From an uncultured Trueperaceae bacterium (GTDB lineage Bacteria; Deinococcota; Deinococci; Deinococcales; Trueperaceae): a stretch of DNA of 64,000 bases. Both the position numbers and the translations under genes were made by a program. Under the pieces are notes generated by a model. That model did no database searches and had not been told where the DNA came from. It was given only the letters and a program-made list of their open reading frames with translations. Of the stretch, positions 57,631-64,000 are shown piece after piece. The stretch's first letter is position 1. Each line of letters opens with the position of its first letter. Location of the stretch: assembly GCA_937873495.1 (NCBI GenBank), contig CALMXZ010000007.1, positions 198,325 through 262,324 on the forward strand, given 5' to 3'.

Positions 57631-60105
57631 ATGTTCAAGTTCGGGGTGGACCTTCGCTCCGCGTTCCGCCAACTGCGGACCTATCCTGTCGAATCGGCTC
57701 TGATAGTCATCGCGCTTGCCGTCGGCATCGGTGCGCTCAGTGCCGTCGCGGCGCTTTACGGCGTCAACGACGAGATCGCCAAGCGGCTGCGGGCGGACCT
57801 GGCGTCGCGAGAGTTCGCCGTGGTTCCGGCAACCTTGGAGAACTCGGCGAGCCTCCAGGGCGATCGCCTCATAGCGCCCTTGCGAGCAGGCCAGGCCACG
57901 AACTTCAGGTTCCAGTTGACCGACCTGAGCACCGTCAAGGAGCTTGCTCCCAGCGTTGATCACGTCTACTTCTTCGAGAGCAGAGCCTTCTACGCGGCCG
58001 CAGCGAACTTGGTCGAGAACATATCCTTCGTCTACGCGATCAGCGCAGACTACACGAAGGCCGCGGGCGCGATCGAAGTCGCACGCGGGTCTTGGTTCTC
58101 ACAGGCGGACTTCGACGAGGCCCGCCGAGTACTGGTGTTGTCGGAGTCGCAAGCCGCGCGCCTGGGTATCAAAGGCGACCCACTGGGGCAAGAGCTACCC
58201 ATGAACTACGCCGATGCGCATGGCGCGCCGTTCACCGTGATAGGCATCGTGAGCGGCGACCAAGAACCTGCGCCGCGTTATGGGCTGACCATGGTCGGAT
58301 ACGTACCGGCCACGGATCAAGTCTCCGGCTACGCTCCAGCGCGGCTTTACGCTGCGGTGAAAGACCCGCGCCACGTACCGCAGGCAACGGAAGAGCTCCA
58401 ACGCGCCGTCGACCGCATCTGGAACGGCCAAGCGGCCTTGCGCCCACCGCCCTCCCTCTGGCAAGCGTCAACGGCGGAACGCAACCGCGCTCTGCTGCTC
58501 GCCGGCTTCGCCTCGGCCAGCCTACTCATGGCGAGCCTGAACATCACCAACCTCATGCTCGCCAGAGTGCGCAGGCGCGAACGAGCCATAGCGATCCTCC
58601 GTAGCCTCGGCGCCACCAGAGCCAACATCCGTGCTCAGATCCTGACGGAAGCCGGGGTGTTAGGCCTGCTCGGCGGGCTACTCGGCGTGATCTTCTCCGA
58701 AGTGCTCTTGAGAACGCTCATCGCGACAGCGGCGCCCGGCCAGGCTCAACTCTTCGGAACCGCGTCGCTACCGCCAGTCGTCGTGGTGGTAACGCTCGTA
58801 GCCAGCGCCGCGGTAACCATGATCATCGGCATGGCCCCGGCAGCCAGGGCCGCGAGCTCCACGCTGGTTCCCGGCTCGGCAGCGGTCGCCGATCTCGCGC
58901 CAGGCCTACCGAAACCCCTACGCCGCAATCCGGCGCGCCTCGTACTGACCATCCTGCAGATGGTCGTCAGCGGGGCGGCCATCGTGATAGGGCTGCACGT
59001 GCTGGCGGTCGGGAACGCCAGCAAGCCTGAACTAAAGTTCTTCCATCTCGAAGCGCTCAACCAGGGCCACAATCTCGTAAGGCCCGTGTTCACGCCTCAG
59101 AGGATCGACTCGTTCGCGGCGGTGGTGCCAAGCGCAACCGCCCTGCTAGCCGACGAGCCCGACTACAACGGTGGACTGGTGACCGTGTCCGGCCAGAAGT
59201 ACGTCATCGACGGCATACGGCTCGTCGGCCCCAACTACCTATCCCTTGTCGGCGCCAACGTCATCGCAGGCAGCCCACTCAGCGGCCGAACGGACGGCCG
59301 CTCGCAAGAAGAGCTGCTGCTAGAAGAGAGCGTCGCGAAAGAGCTCTTCTCGACCGTCGAGGCTGCGTTGGGCAAGGAGTTGACGATCGGGCATAGGGGA
59401 ACCTACCCATTTGAGCGCGCCTTCGAGGTCATCGGCGTCTATTCCTACGCCGCCGCCGAGAGCGCGTTCGGCCCGCCAGAGCGGGTGCCCGCCATCACCA
59501 ACCATCCACGAAAGGACATCACGACCATCCTGGCCGCCGCCACGCCGGGCAAGGTAGACGAGGCCAAAGACCAGCTCATCGCCGCAGCCAAGGCAGCGTA
59601 CGGCGAGACCTACACGGACGAACTGGGGACCGGTAGTCTAGATTTCGTCACTTACGACGCGCAAGACCAGTCCCGGCTGCAAACCGCCCTGGACCAAGCC
59701 GTCTTCCTCTTCACCCTCATGGCCATAACGGCCGTCATCCTCGCCGCCGTCGGCATATTCAGCCTGAGCATCCTCAACACGGCGGAGCAGACGCGAGACA
59801 TCGGCATCCGCCGGGCCCTCGGCGCGAGCAAAGGGCAAGTCGCACGGGAGATAGCCGGCTCGGCCGCGTTCACGGCAGCCGTATCCGCCATCCTTGGCAT
59901 CGCCATCGCCTGGCTCGTCTCGCCCAACCTGTCCAAGACGCTTTCCGACTCGCTACTGGCGGGAATCAGGATCCCCCAGCACGTCAGCCTCGCCCTCGCC
60001 ACCCTGGGCATCGTTCTCGCCCTCAGCGCGCTGCTCGGCTGGCTAGTCGGGTTCCGCGCCACCCAGGCGAGCCCTAGTGCGGTGCTCAGTGAGGAAGGCA
60101 TATAG
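57631..60105 (+). CDS. Large MacB-like (FtsX-domain) permease, 824 residues
   Basis: A duplicated-type permease with two MacB core plus FtsX units. N-terminal helix ALIVIALAVGIGALSAVAAL; first core to about residue 270; helices with SLNITNLMLARVRRRERAIA, ILRSLGATRANIRAQILTEA and two more; a middle helix at about 435-455; second core to about 680; and the last three helices with LSILNTAEQTRDIGIRRALG. The end, RATQASPSAVLSEEGI, resembles macrolide-export permeases. It lacks an ATPase in its own operon and most likely uses the divergent ATPase and HlyD protein. TAGAAT lies 5 nt before the ATG. Confidence 0.92.
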   Translation: MFKFGVDLRSAFRQLRTYPVESALIVIALAVGIGALSAVAALYGVNDEIAKRLRADLASREFAVVPATLENSASLQGDRLIAPLRAGQATNFRFQLTDLSTVKELAPSVDHVYFFESRAFYAAAANLVENISFVYAISADYTKAAGAIEVARGSWFSQADFDEARRVLVLSESQAARLGIKGDPLGQELPMNYADAHGAPFTVIGIVSGDQEPAPRYGLTMVGYVPATDQVSGYAPARLYAAVKDPRHVPQATEELQRAVDRIWNGQAALRPPPSLWQASTAERNRALLLAGFASASLLMASLNITNLMLARVRRRERAIAILRSLGATRANIRAQILTEAGVLGLLGGLLGVIFSEVLLRTLIATAAPGQAQLFGTASLPPVVVVVTLVASAAVTMIIGMAPAARAASSTLVPGSAAVADLAPGLPKPLRRNPARLVLTILQMVVSGAAIVIGLHVLAVGNASKPELKFFHLEALNQGHNLVRPVFTPQRIDSFAAVVPSATALLADEPDYNGGLVTVSGQKYVIDGIRLVGPNYLSLVGANVIAGSPLSGRTDGRSQEELLLEESVAKELFSTVEAALGKELTIGHRGTYPFERAFEVIGVYSYAAAESAFGPPERVPAITNHPRKDITTILAAATPGKVDEAKDQLIAAAKAAYGETYTDELGTGSLDFVTYDAQDQSRLQTALDQAVFLFTLMAITAVILAAVGIFSLSILNTAEQTRDIGIRRALGASKGQVAREIAGSAAFTAAVSAILGIAIAWLVSPNLSKTLSDSLLAGIRIPQHVSLALATLGIVLALSALLGWLVGFRATQASPSAVLSEEGI

Positions 60106-60246
60106 GGGCAGGAAGAGACCCTTAGCGATTTACCCGCCAGTTGGGTTCCTCGCCCGGTTCACTCGCCGGTTTAGCGGCCCAGTCCGCGCCTTCTGGCGAT
60201 GATTCAGCGCGAGGCGTTCGCACCCGGCTCGAGTAGCGCACCCCCA

Positions 60247-60612
60247 CTACAGCACGTACGGTTCGCGTATCCCCGGATCGTCAGGTGGAAAGTCCTTGGT
60301 GTTACGGGTCACCAACAGGCGGCCGGCGGTCTGCGCCGTGGCCCAGATCACTGCGTCCGGCAGCTTGATGCGGTGTGTGCGCCTCAACTCCACGGCGCGG
60401 TTGGCTACGGCGGCGTCCAGAGGGAGGACCTCGAAACCTTCCAGAAAGCGTCTGGTCGCTTCGACCAGGTCGGACCTCGCGCCGACCATCACCTCCATCC
60501 ACGTTATGACGCTGACCGCGCGGCTCTCGAAGCGTCCGATCTCTTTGCGGGCCCCGGGAACCGCGTTTAGGTGGTCGATGAGGATGTTCGTGTCAAACAA
60601 AGCCCCTACCAT
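60247..60612 (-). CDS. vapC: PIN-domain toxin (VapC type)
   Basis: A 121-residue PIN-domain ribonuclease. The four acidic residues are in LFDTNILIDHL (Asp), TWMEVMVGAR (Glu), KLPDAVIWATA (Asp) and TRNTKDFPPDD (Asp). Members cut tRNA, rRNA or mRNA. ATG 60612 (MVGALFDTN) overlaps the end of the antitoxin gene by 7 nt, which is the usual vapBC layout. A 20-bp piece of this gene recurs exactly at 60901-60920. Confidence 0.92.
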   Translation of the reverse strand: MVGALFDTNILIDHLNAVPGARKEIGRFESRAVSVITWMEVMVGARSDLVEATRRFLEGFEVLPLDAAVANRAVELRRTHRIKLPDAVIWATAQTAGRLLVTRNTKDFPPDDPGIREPYVL

Positions 60613-60821
60613 TCGCGGCGCACGTTCTCCTGATAAACGACCCCATCTATCTCGCGCTCGCCCCACAGACCAAAGCCTTCCTCGACCTGCTCGCTGCGGT
60701 GCGACTCGAGGTAGTCGTCGATAGCCGCACGGATGAGGGCGGCGCGGGACCGGCGCACACGCTTGGCCAACGCGTCCAGAGCCTCGACCTGCGCATCATT
60801 CATGTCCACAAGGGCTCGCAT
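60606..60821 (-). CDS. vapB: Ribbon-helix-helix antitoxin (VapB/CopG type)
   Basis: A 71-residue antitoxin. ALVDMNDAQVEALDALAKRV, then RRSRAALIRAAIDDYLESHR, is a CopG-type ribbon-helix-helix; the tail (FGLWGEREIDGVVYQENVRR) is the toxin-binding part and retains GxWxxxxxDGxxYQ. GGAGG lies five bases before the ATG. Two overlapping dyads upstream are probable autoregulation sites. Confidence 0.9.
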   Translation of the reverse strand: MRALVDMNDAQVEALDALAKRVRRSRAALIRAAIDDYLESHRSEQVEEGFGLWGEREIDGVVYQENVRREW

Positions 60822-60832
60822 GGCATCCTCCA

Positions 60833-60857
60833 GTGATATGTGACATGTATATCACAT
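60833..60857 (-). promoter_or_regulatory. vapBC operator region
   Basis: Two overlapping perfect dyads: GTGATAT (60833-60839) / ATATCAC (60849-60855) and ATGTGA (60838-60843) / TCACAT (60852-60857). They lie 12-36 nt upstream of the vapB ATG, where the RHH antitoxin would bind to repress its own operon. Confidence 0.6.
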
Positions 60858-60900
60858 GGCGCTCTGTTAGGAGGTAGCTCGGCCAGGCGCATAAAGCAGC

Positions 60901-61006
60901 GGCGGCCGGCGGTCTGCGCCCAACGGCGCTACCCTGCCCTCATGCCCTTCCAGCAATCGAAGACCGAGCAAAGGCGGCGCCGCCTTGCTCTTCGTCACCT
61001 TCACCC
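60901..61006 (-). pseudogene. Mosaic scar of recA, parD and vapC fragments
   Basis: Three stretches copied from other genes of this window abut each other, all in the minus orientation. 60973-61006 matches recA 63258-63291 at 32 of 34 positions (VKVTKSKAAPP against [11 protein letters not shown]). 60921-60966 matches parD 62743-62788, with LRLLEGHEGRV against LRLLEEHEGRV and about nine mismatches in 46 bases. 60901-60920 is identical to vapC 60318-60337. Reading frames do not continue across the joints, so it is a relic. A duplicated recA-parD segment with an internal deletion joined to a vapC end would explain it. Confidence 0.75.
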
Positions 61007-61025
61007 CCCGGCGCAGCTCTAGGAC

Positions 61026-61047
61026 TGGCAGGGCTACGCTCCTGCCA
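61026..61047. terminator. Stem-loop before the AbiE promoter
   Basis: TGGCAGG (61026-61032) pairs with CCTGCCA (61041-61047), 8-nt loop. It insulates the AbiE promoter from the left or is part of the island boundary. No T-run. Confidence 0.4.
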
Positions 61048-61052
61048 AACGT

Positions 61053-61075
61053 TTACAGATATACTCAACCTGTAA
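61053..61075 (+). promoter_or_regulatory. AbiE promoter and operator
   Basis: TATACT (61060-61065) is a good -10 box. It lies inside the perfect dyad TTACAG (61053-61058) / CTGTAA (61070-61075). Antitoxins of this type bind inverted repeats at their own promoter, so this is a likely autoregulation site. Confidence 0.6.
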
Positions 61076-61091
61076 TCGGTTAGGAGATAGA

Positions 61092-61670
61092 GTGGCCACC
61101 ACAGACCTGACACCAGTGTTCACCCTCGCCGATGCGCAGGCCCAAGGCCTACGCAAGGATCAGGTTTACAAGATGCTCGCGGAAGGCGAGATAGAGCGAG
61201 CAGGCCGAGGCGTGTTCCTTCGCCCAAATGCCATAGACCCGGCGTTCGTCGCACTGGCCGCCTCCACCGCAGTGCAGCCCAACGCCACACTGTGCCTAAC
61301 GAGTGCGCTAGTGCACCATCAACTCAGCGACGCCATACCAACCGTCACCGACATCGCCCTGCCGCGCGGCACCCGCTACCCGGCCGGGTTCGCGCACGTG
61401 GCCTGGCACAGCTTCGACAATGCGACCTTCACCATCGGCCGCGAGCACCACACCGTTGCTGCAGGCACGTGCGTCGCGATCTACTCCGCCGAGCGAACCA
61501 TCGTTGACTGCTTCCGACTCATGCACCTAGAGGGCAGCGACGTTGCGTACGAAGCCCTGCGCAGATGGCTACGGCGCCGCGGCAACTGGCCGGCCGCCCT
61601 ACTACGAATGACCGACTCGTTCCCAAAAGCCGAGCCTCGACTCAGGCACGCGCTCGAGGTGCTGTCATGA
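61092..61670 (+). CDS. AbiEi-family antitoxin (type IV toxin-antitoxin)
   Basis: A 192-residue antitoxin and self-regulator of the AbiEi/COG5340 group. The N-terminal winged helix is FTLADAQAQGLRKDQVYKML, then AEGEIERAGRGVFLRP. The C-terminal domain has TLCLTSALVHHQLSDAIPTV and DIALPRGTRYP followed by YSAERTIVDCFRLMHLEGSD, all typical. GTG start with AGGAG five bases in front. It overlaps the toxin ATG (ATGA, 61667-61670). Confidence 0.9.
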   Translation: MATTDLTPVFTLADAQAQGLRKDQVYKMLAEGEIERAGRGVFLRPNAIDPAFVALAASTAVQPNATLCLTSALVHHQLSDAIPTVTDIALPRGTRYPAGFAHVAWHSFDNATFTIGREHHTVAAGTCVAIYSAERTIVDCFRLMHLEGSDVAYEALRRWLRRRGNWPAALLRMTDSFPKAEPRLRHALEVLS

Positions 61671-62557
61671 CACCGGCACCCTCCCGAGACACCGCGGCAG
61701 GGCGGGCGTACAACGATCTGCGAAACCTCGCACGGCGCGAAGGAAGAGACCCAGGAGAGTTCCTAGTGCTCTACGCGTTGGAGGGGTTCCTCGCCCGGCT
61801 CACCGTTTCCAAGCATGCCAGCCATTTCGTGCTCAAAGGCGGCGTTCTGTTGTCCGCGTTCACCGCACGCCGCGCTACGCGCGACATCGACCTCGCCGCC
61901 AATGGAATCGACAACGACATCACAGGAATCGAGCATGTGGTTCGAAAGATCATCGCAACTCACATAGATGACGGTCTTGAATTCGACTCCGAATCCGTGG
62001 CCGGCGAGTCTATCAGAGACGACGCCGATTATCCGGGCGCACGGATCAGCCTCGCAGCTCGGCTGGCAACCGCGCGCATAGCGCTGCACATCGATGTGAA
62101 CTTCGGTGACCCGATCTGGCCTGCACCGGCCAGTGTGGAGCTACCTCTACTTCTCGGTGGCACGCTTGAGCTACGCGGTTACCCAGATCACATGGTGCTC
62201 GCCGAGAAGATCGTCACCGCCATCGCGCGGGGCGACCAGAACACCCGCTGGCGCGACTTCGTCGACATCGCCACGATAGTCAGCACTCGTCGAGTCCGCC
62301 ATGCAGACTTGCGAACCGCGATCGAGATAGTCGCAGAGTACCGACAGGTCCCGCTTCAACCCCTAGGACCACTCCTTGAGCGCATACCCGATACGGCGCA
62401 GACCAAATGGTCTGCGTGGCGACGGAAGCAACGTCTTGAAGCGACCACTCCCGAACAGCTTGGCGACCTACTAGCCATATGCACCGAGTTCACCGACCCT
62501 GTTCTAGAAGCCACCGCAGACAGCCGCGTACGGGACCCGACCAGTAAGCGGTGGTGA
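61667..62557 (+). CDS. AbiEii-family nucleotidyltransferase toxin
   Basis: A 296-residue nucleotidyltransferase. HFVLKGGVLLSAFTARRATR, with DIDLAA following, is the GG...DxD catalytic motif, and YPDHMVLAEKIVTAIARGDQ and TRWRDFVDIATIV are the conserved helices. Toxins of this family block growth, some by adding nucleotides to tRNA, and can abort phage infection. Here it is paired with the AbiEi-type gene. The ORF is open upstream, but the ATG at 61667 is fixed by the ATGA overlap. Confidence 0.92.
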   Translation: MTPAPSRDTAAGRAYNDLRNLARREGRDPGEFLVLYALEGFLARLTVSKHASHFVLKGGVLLSAFTARRATRDIDLAANGIDNDITGIEHVVRKIIATHIDDGLEFDSESVAGESIRDDADYPGARISLAARLATARIALHIDVNFGDPIWPAPASVELPLLLGGTLELRGYPDHMVLAEKIVTAIARGDQNTRWRDFVDIATIVSTRRVRHADLRTAIEIVAEYRQVPLQPLGPLLERIPDTAQTKWSAWRRKQRLEATTPEQLGDLLAICTEFTDPVLEATADSRVRDPTSKRW

Positions 62558-62640
62558 AACACCCTGGGTTCCTCGGGTTCCGCGCCGCAACCCCACTTCG
62601 TGCGGGCGAGTTCGGCGAGCTTGTCCGAGTAAACCTTCCT

Positions 62641-62892
62641 CTACGCACTCCGGGTGCTTCTGGACCGCGCCTTCCGCTTGACGGCTTCGATGTCGAACTC
62701 ACCAGCGTCGCCGCTCTCTTCACCGGCGATGAGCGCATGTCGCAACGCCTCCACTCTGCCCTCGTGCTCTTCCAGTAACCGGAGACCGGCGCGGATGACC
62801 TCGCTGACCGATCCGTACCGACCGCGCCCGACCTGCCGACCTACGAACTCATCGAAATGGTCGCCCAAGGTAACGCTCGTGTTCCTTGCCAC
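62641..62892 (-). CDS. ParD-like antitoxin without adjacent ParE toxin
   Basis: An 83-residue ribbon-helix-helix antitoxin. ARNTSVTLGDHFDEFVGRQV, GRYGSVSEVIRAGLRLLEEH and EGRVEALRHALIAGEESGDA are standard ParD. GTG 62892 has GGAGGT six bases in front. Downstream on its strand (62558-62640), where parE should lie, only 83 nt remain before the convergent AbiEii gene, and they carry no ParE features. It follows recA by 64 nt. A piece of it recurs at 60921-60966. Confidence 0.85.
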   Translation of the reverse strand: MARNTSVTLGDHFDEFVGRQVGRGRYGSVSEVIRAGLRLLEEHEGRVEALRHALIAGEESGDAGEFDIEAVKRKARSRSTRSA

Positions 62893-62956
62893 GTCAAGAC
62901 CTCCGAATACCAATATATACCATCATTAGGTATTCAGTCGCCCGACGATCCCGACC

Positions 62957-64000
62957 TCACGCCTCCAGGACCCCCACATCCTCCGCGTCGATCTCCTCGA
63001 TGTCGCCGCCCACGCCCTTGGTCTTTGCTCCTTGGTTGAGCTCACTCATGACCTGTGCGCGGACGGTGGTGACCAGTTCCGGGTGGGCAGCCAAGAACTC
63101 CACGGCACGCTCCTTACCCTGACCGAGACGCTCACCACCGTACGAGAACCACGAACCGCTCTTAACGATCACACCCAGATCACTGGCGATAGCCACCAGA
63201 TCACCCAACTTGTCGATGCCACGCCCGAACATGATGTCGACCTCCGCCTCCTTGAACGGCGGCGCCACCTTGTTCTTCGTCACCTTCACCCGCACCCTAG
63301 ACCCGACGCGCTCAACCCCCACCTTCACATCCCCCTTACGCCTAACCTCCAACCGCACACTCGCATAGAACTTCAACGCCCTCCCCCCCGGCGTCGTCTC
63401 CGGATTCCCGTACAACACCCCGATCTTCTCCCGAATCTGATTAATGAAGATCGCCGTCGTACGCGACTTAGCCAACACCCCCGTCAACTTCCGCAACGCC
63501 TGACTCATCAACCTAGCCTGCAACCCAACGTGAGAATCCCCCATCTCACCCTCGATCTCAGCCCGCGGCACCAACGCCGCCACACTATCCACCACAATCA
63601 CATCCACCGCACCCGACCGCGTCAACAACTCCACGATCTCAAGCGCCTGCTCACCCGTATCCGGCTGCGACACCAACAACTCACCCACATCCACACCAAG
63701 CGCAGCCGCATACGTCGGATCCAACGCATGCTCAGCATCCACGAACGCCGCCACCCCACCCGCCGCCTGCGCCTCAGCCACCACATGCAACGCCAACGTC
63801 GTCTTACCCCCCGACTCCGGACCGTAAACCTCAACGATCCGACCCCTAGGCAGACCACCAACCCCCAACCCCCCATCAACACTCAACGACCCAGTCGACA
63901 CCACCCCACCCCCCACCCCAACCGGCACCGCCCCCAACCGCATAACCGCCCCACGACCAAACTGCCGCTCAATCTGCAACAACGCAGAATCAAGAGCCTT
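62957..64000 (-). CDS. recA: Recombinase RecA (N-terminus beyond window)
   Basis: Strand-exchange and SOS coprotease. About 348 residues are in view, starting [20 protein letters not shown]. Walker A is GPESGGKTT, the catalytic and Walker B regions are [11 protein letters not shown] and [20 protein letters not shown], loop 1 [20 protein letters not shown], loop 2 [20 protein letters not shown] with [12 protein letters not shown]. The C-terminal tail is short and acidic ([16 protein letters not shown]). From about 63290 to the edge, codons end mostly in G or T (TTG Leu, GTG/GTT Val, GGG/GGT Gly), unlike the C-ending codons of neighbours. Only the first residues are missing. Confidence 0.97.
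   Translation of the reverse strand, partial: KALDSALLQIERQFGRGAVMRLGAVPVGVGGGVVSTGSLSVDGGLGVGGLPRGRIVEVYGPESGGKTTLALHVVAEAQAAGGVAAFVDAEHALDPTYAAALGVDVGELLVSQPDTGEQALEIVELLTRSGAVDVIVVDSVAALVPRAEIEGEMGDSHVGLQARLMSQALRKLTGVLAKSRTTAIFINQIREKIGVLYGNPETTPGGRALKFYASVRLEVRRKGDVKVGVERVGSRVRVKVTKNKVAPPFKEAEVDIMFGRGIDKLGDLVAIASDLGVIVKSGSWFSYGGERLGQGKERAVEFLAAHPELVTTVRAQVMSELNQGAKTKGVGGDIEEIDAEDVGVLEA

Noticed and set aside
60840..61022. A 60-codon plus-strand ORF between vapB and abiEi
   Set aside because: It lies across the vapBC operator and the recA/parD/vapC scar, has no ribosome site and no family features.
62558..62640. A minus-strand open frame reading KVYSDKLAELARTKWG as a ParE remnant
   Set aside because: No ParE residues are recognisable and the frame continues as a shadow of the AbiEii gene. 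I cannot tell whether it is a relic of something else.

Overview
The window is a GC-rich bacterial chromosome segment, most likely from the phylum Deinococcota (Trueperales-like lineage). The partial RecA carries Thermus/Deinococcus-type stretches ([28 protein letters not shown]). Many genes have a TANNNT hexamer 5-10 nt in front of the start codon, the leaderless arrangement common in that phylum. There is a secreted beta-barrel-like protein, TolC-family channels and an oxygen-respiring complex I operon. The taxonomic call is an inference from these signs.

Layout. 1-1747: start of the complex I operon (nuoA-B-C-D, minus strand, cut at the left edge). 2092-2502: tRNA-Lys, tRNA-Glu and tRNA-Val. 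2589-13273: small transporters and regulators, namely an MFS exporter behind a 16-codon leader ORF, a MerR/DUF3052 pair divergent from a DUF4188 gene, an epimerase-like SDR, a TetR-ABC efflux set, an arginase-like protein, a MocR regulator, a LysE exporter and a methyltransferase. 13409-22029: amino-acid and peptide use (FAD amine oxidoreductase, M20 amidohydrolase, a peptide-type ABC importer without ATPases, M19 dipeptidase, MFS). 22093-29973: a GT4 glycosyltransferase, 2-oxoacid:ferredoxin oxidoreductase korAB and methylcitrate-cycle genes prpD-prpC-prpB. 30117-31657: a secreted barrel-like protein coupled to a Gfo/Idh/MocA oxidoreductase.

31751-49459 looks like one large catabolic locus that I cannot match to a described pathway. 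On the minus strand it runs peptide-type binding protein, three tandem adenine-deaminase-family amidohydrolases, an FCD/GntR regulator, TPP-dependent dehydrogenase E1 alpha and beta, an M24 (pita-bread) protein with one metal ligand changed, a lipoyl-bearing E2 homologue that has lost its HxxxDG catalytic motif, and an aldehyde dehydrogenase. Divergently on the plus strand lie a 3-hydroxyisobutyrate-dehydrogenase-like enzyme and two permeases. Three sites of the form TGGTNNNACCA (one with a single mismatch) sit in front of the regulator and in the divergent control region, which makes the locus a probable single regulon.

49484-60105: two tripartite efflux systems, a complete MacA-MacB-TolC-TolC operon and an HlyD-ATPase pair divergent from an 824-residue MacB-like permease. 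60247-62892: a toxin-antitoxin and defence island (VapBC, AbiEi/AbiEii, a ParD without ParE). Between VapB and AbiEi lies a non-coding mosaic scar made of abutting fragments of recA, parD and vapC. 62957-64000: recA, cut at the right edge, whose 5' two-thirds uses markedly different synonymous codons from its 3' end and from the neighbours.
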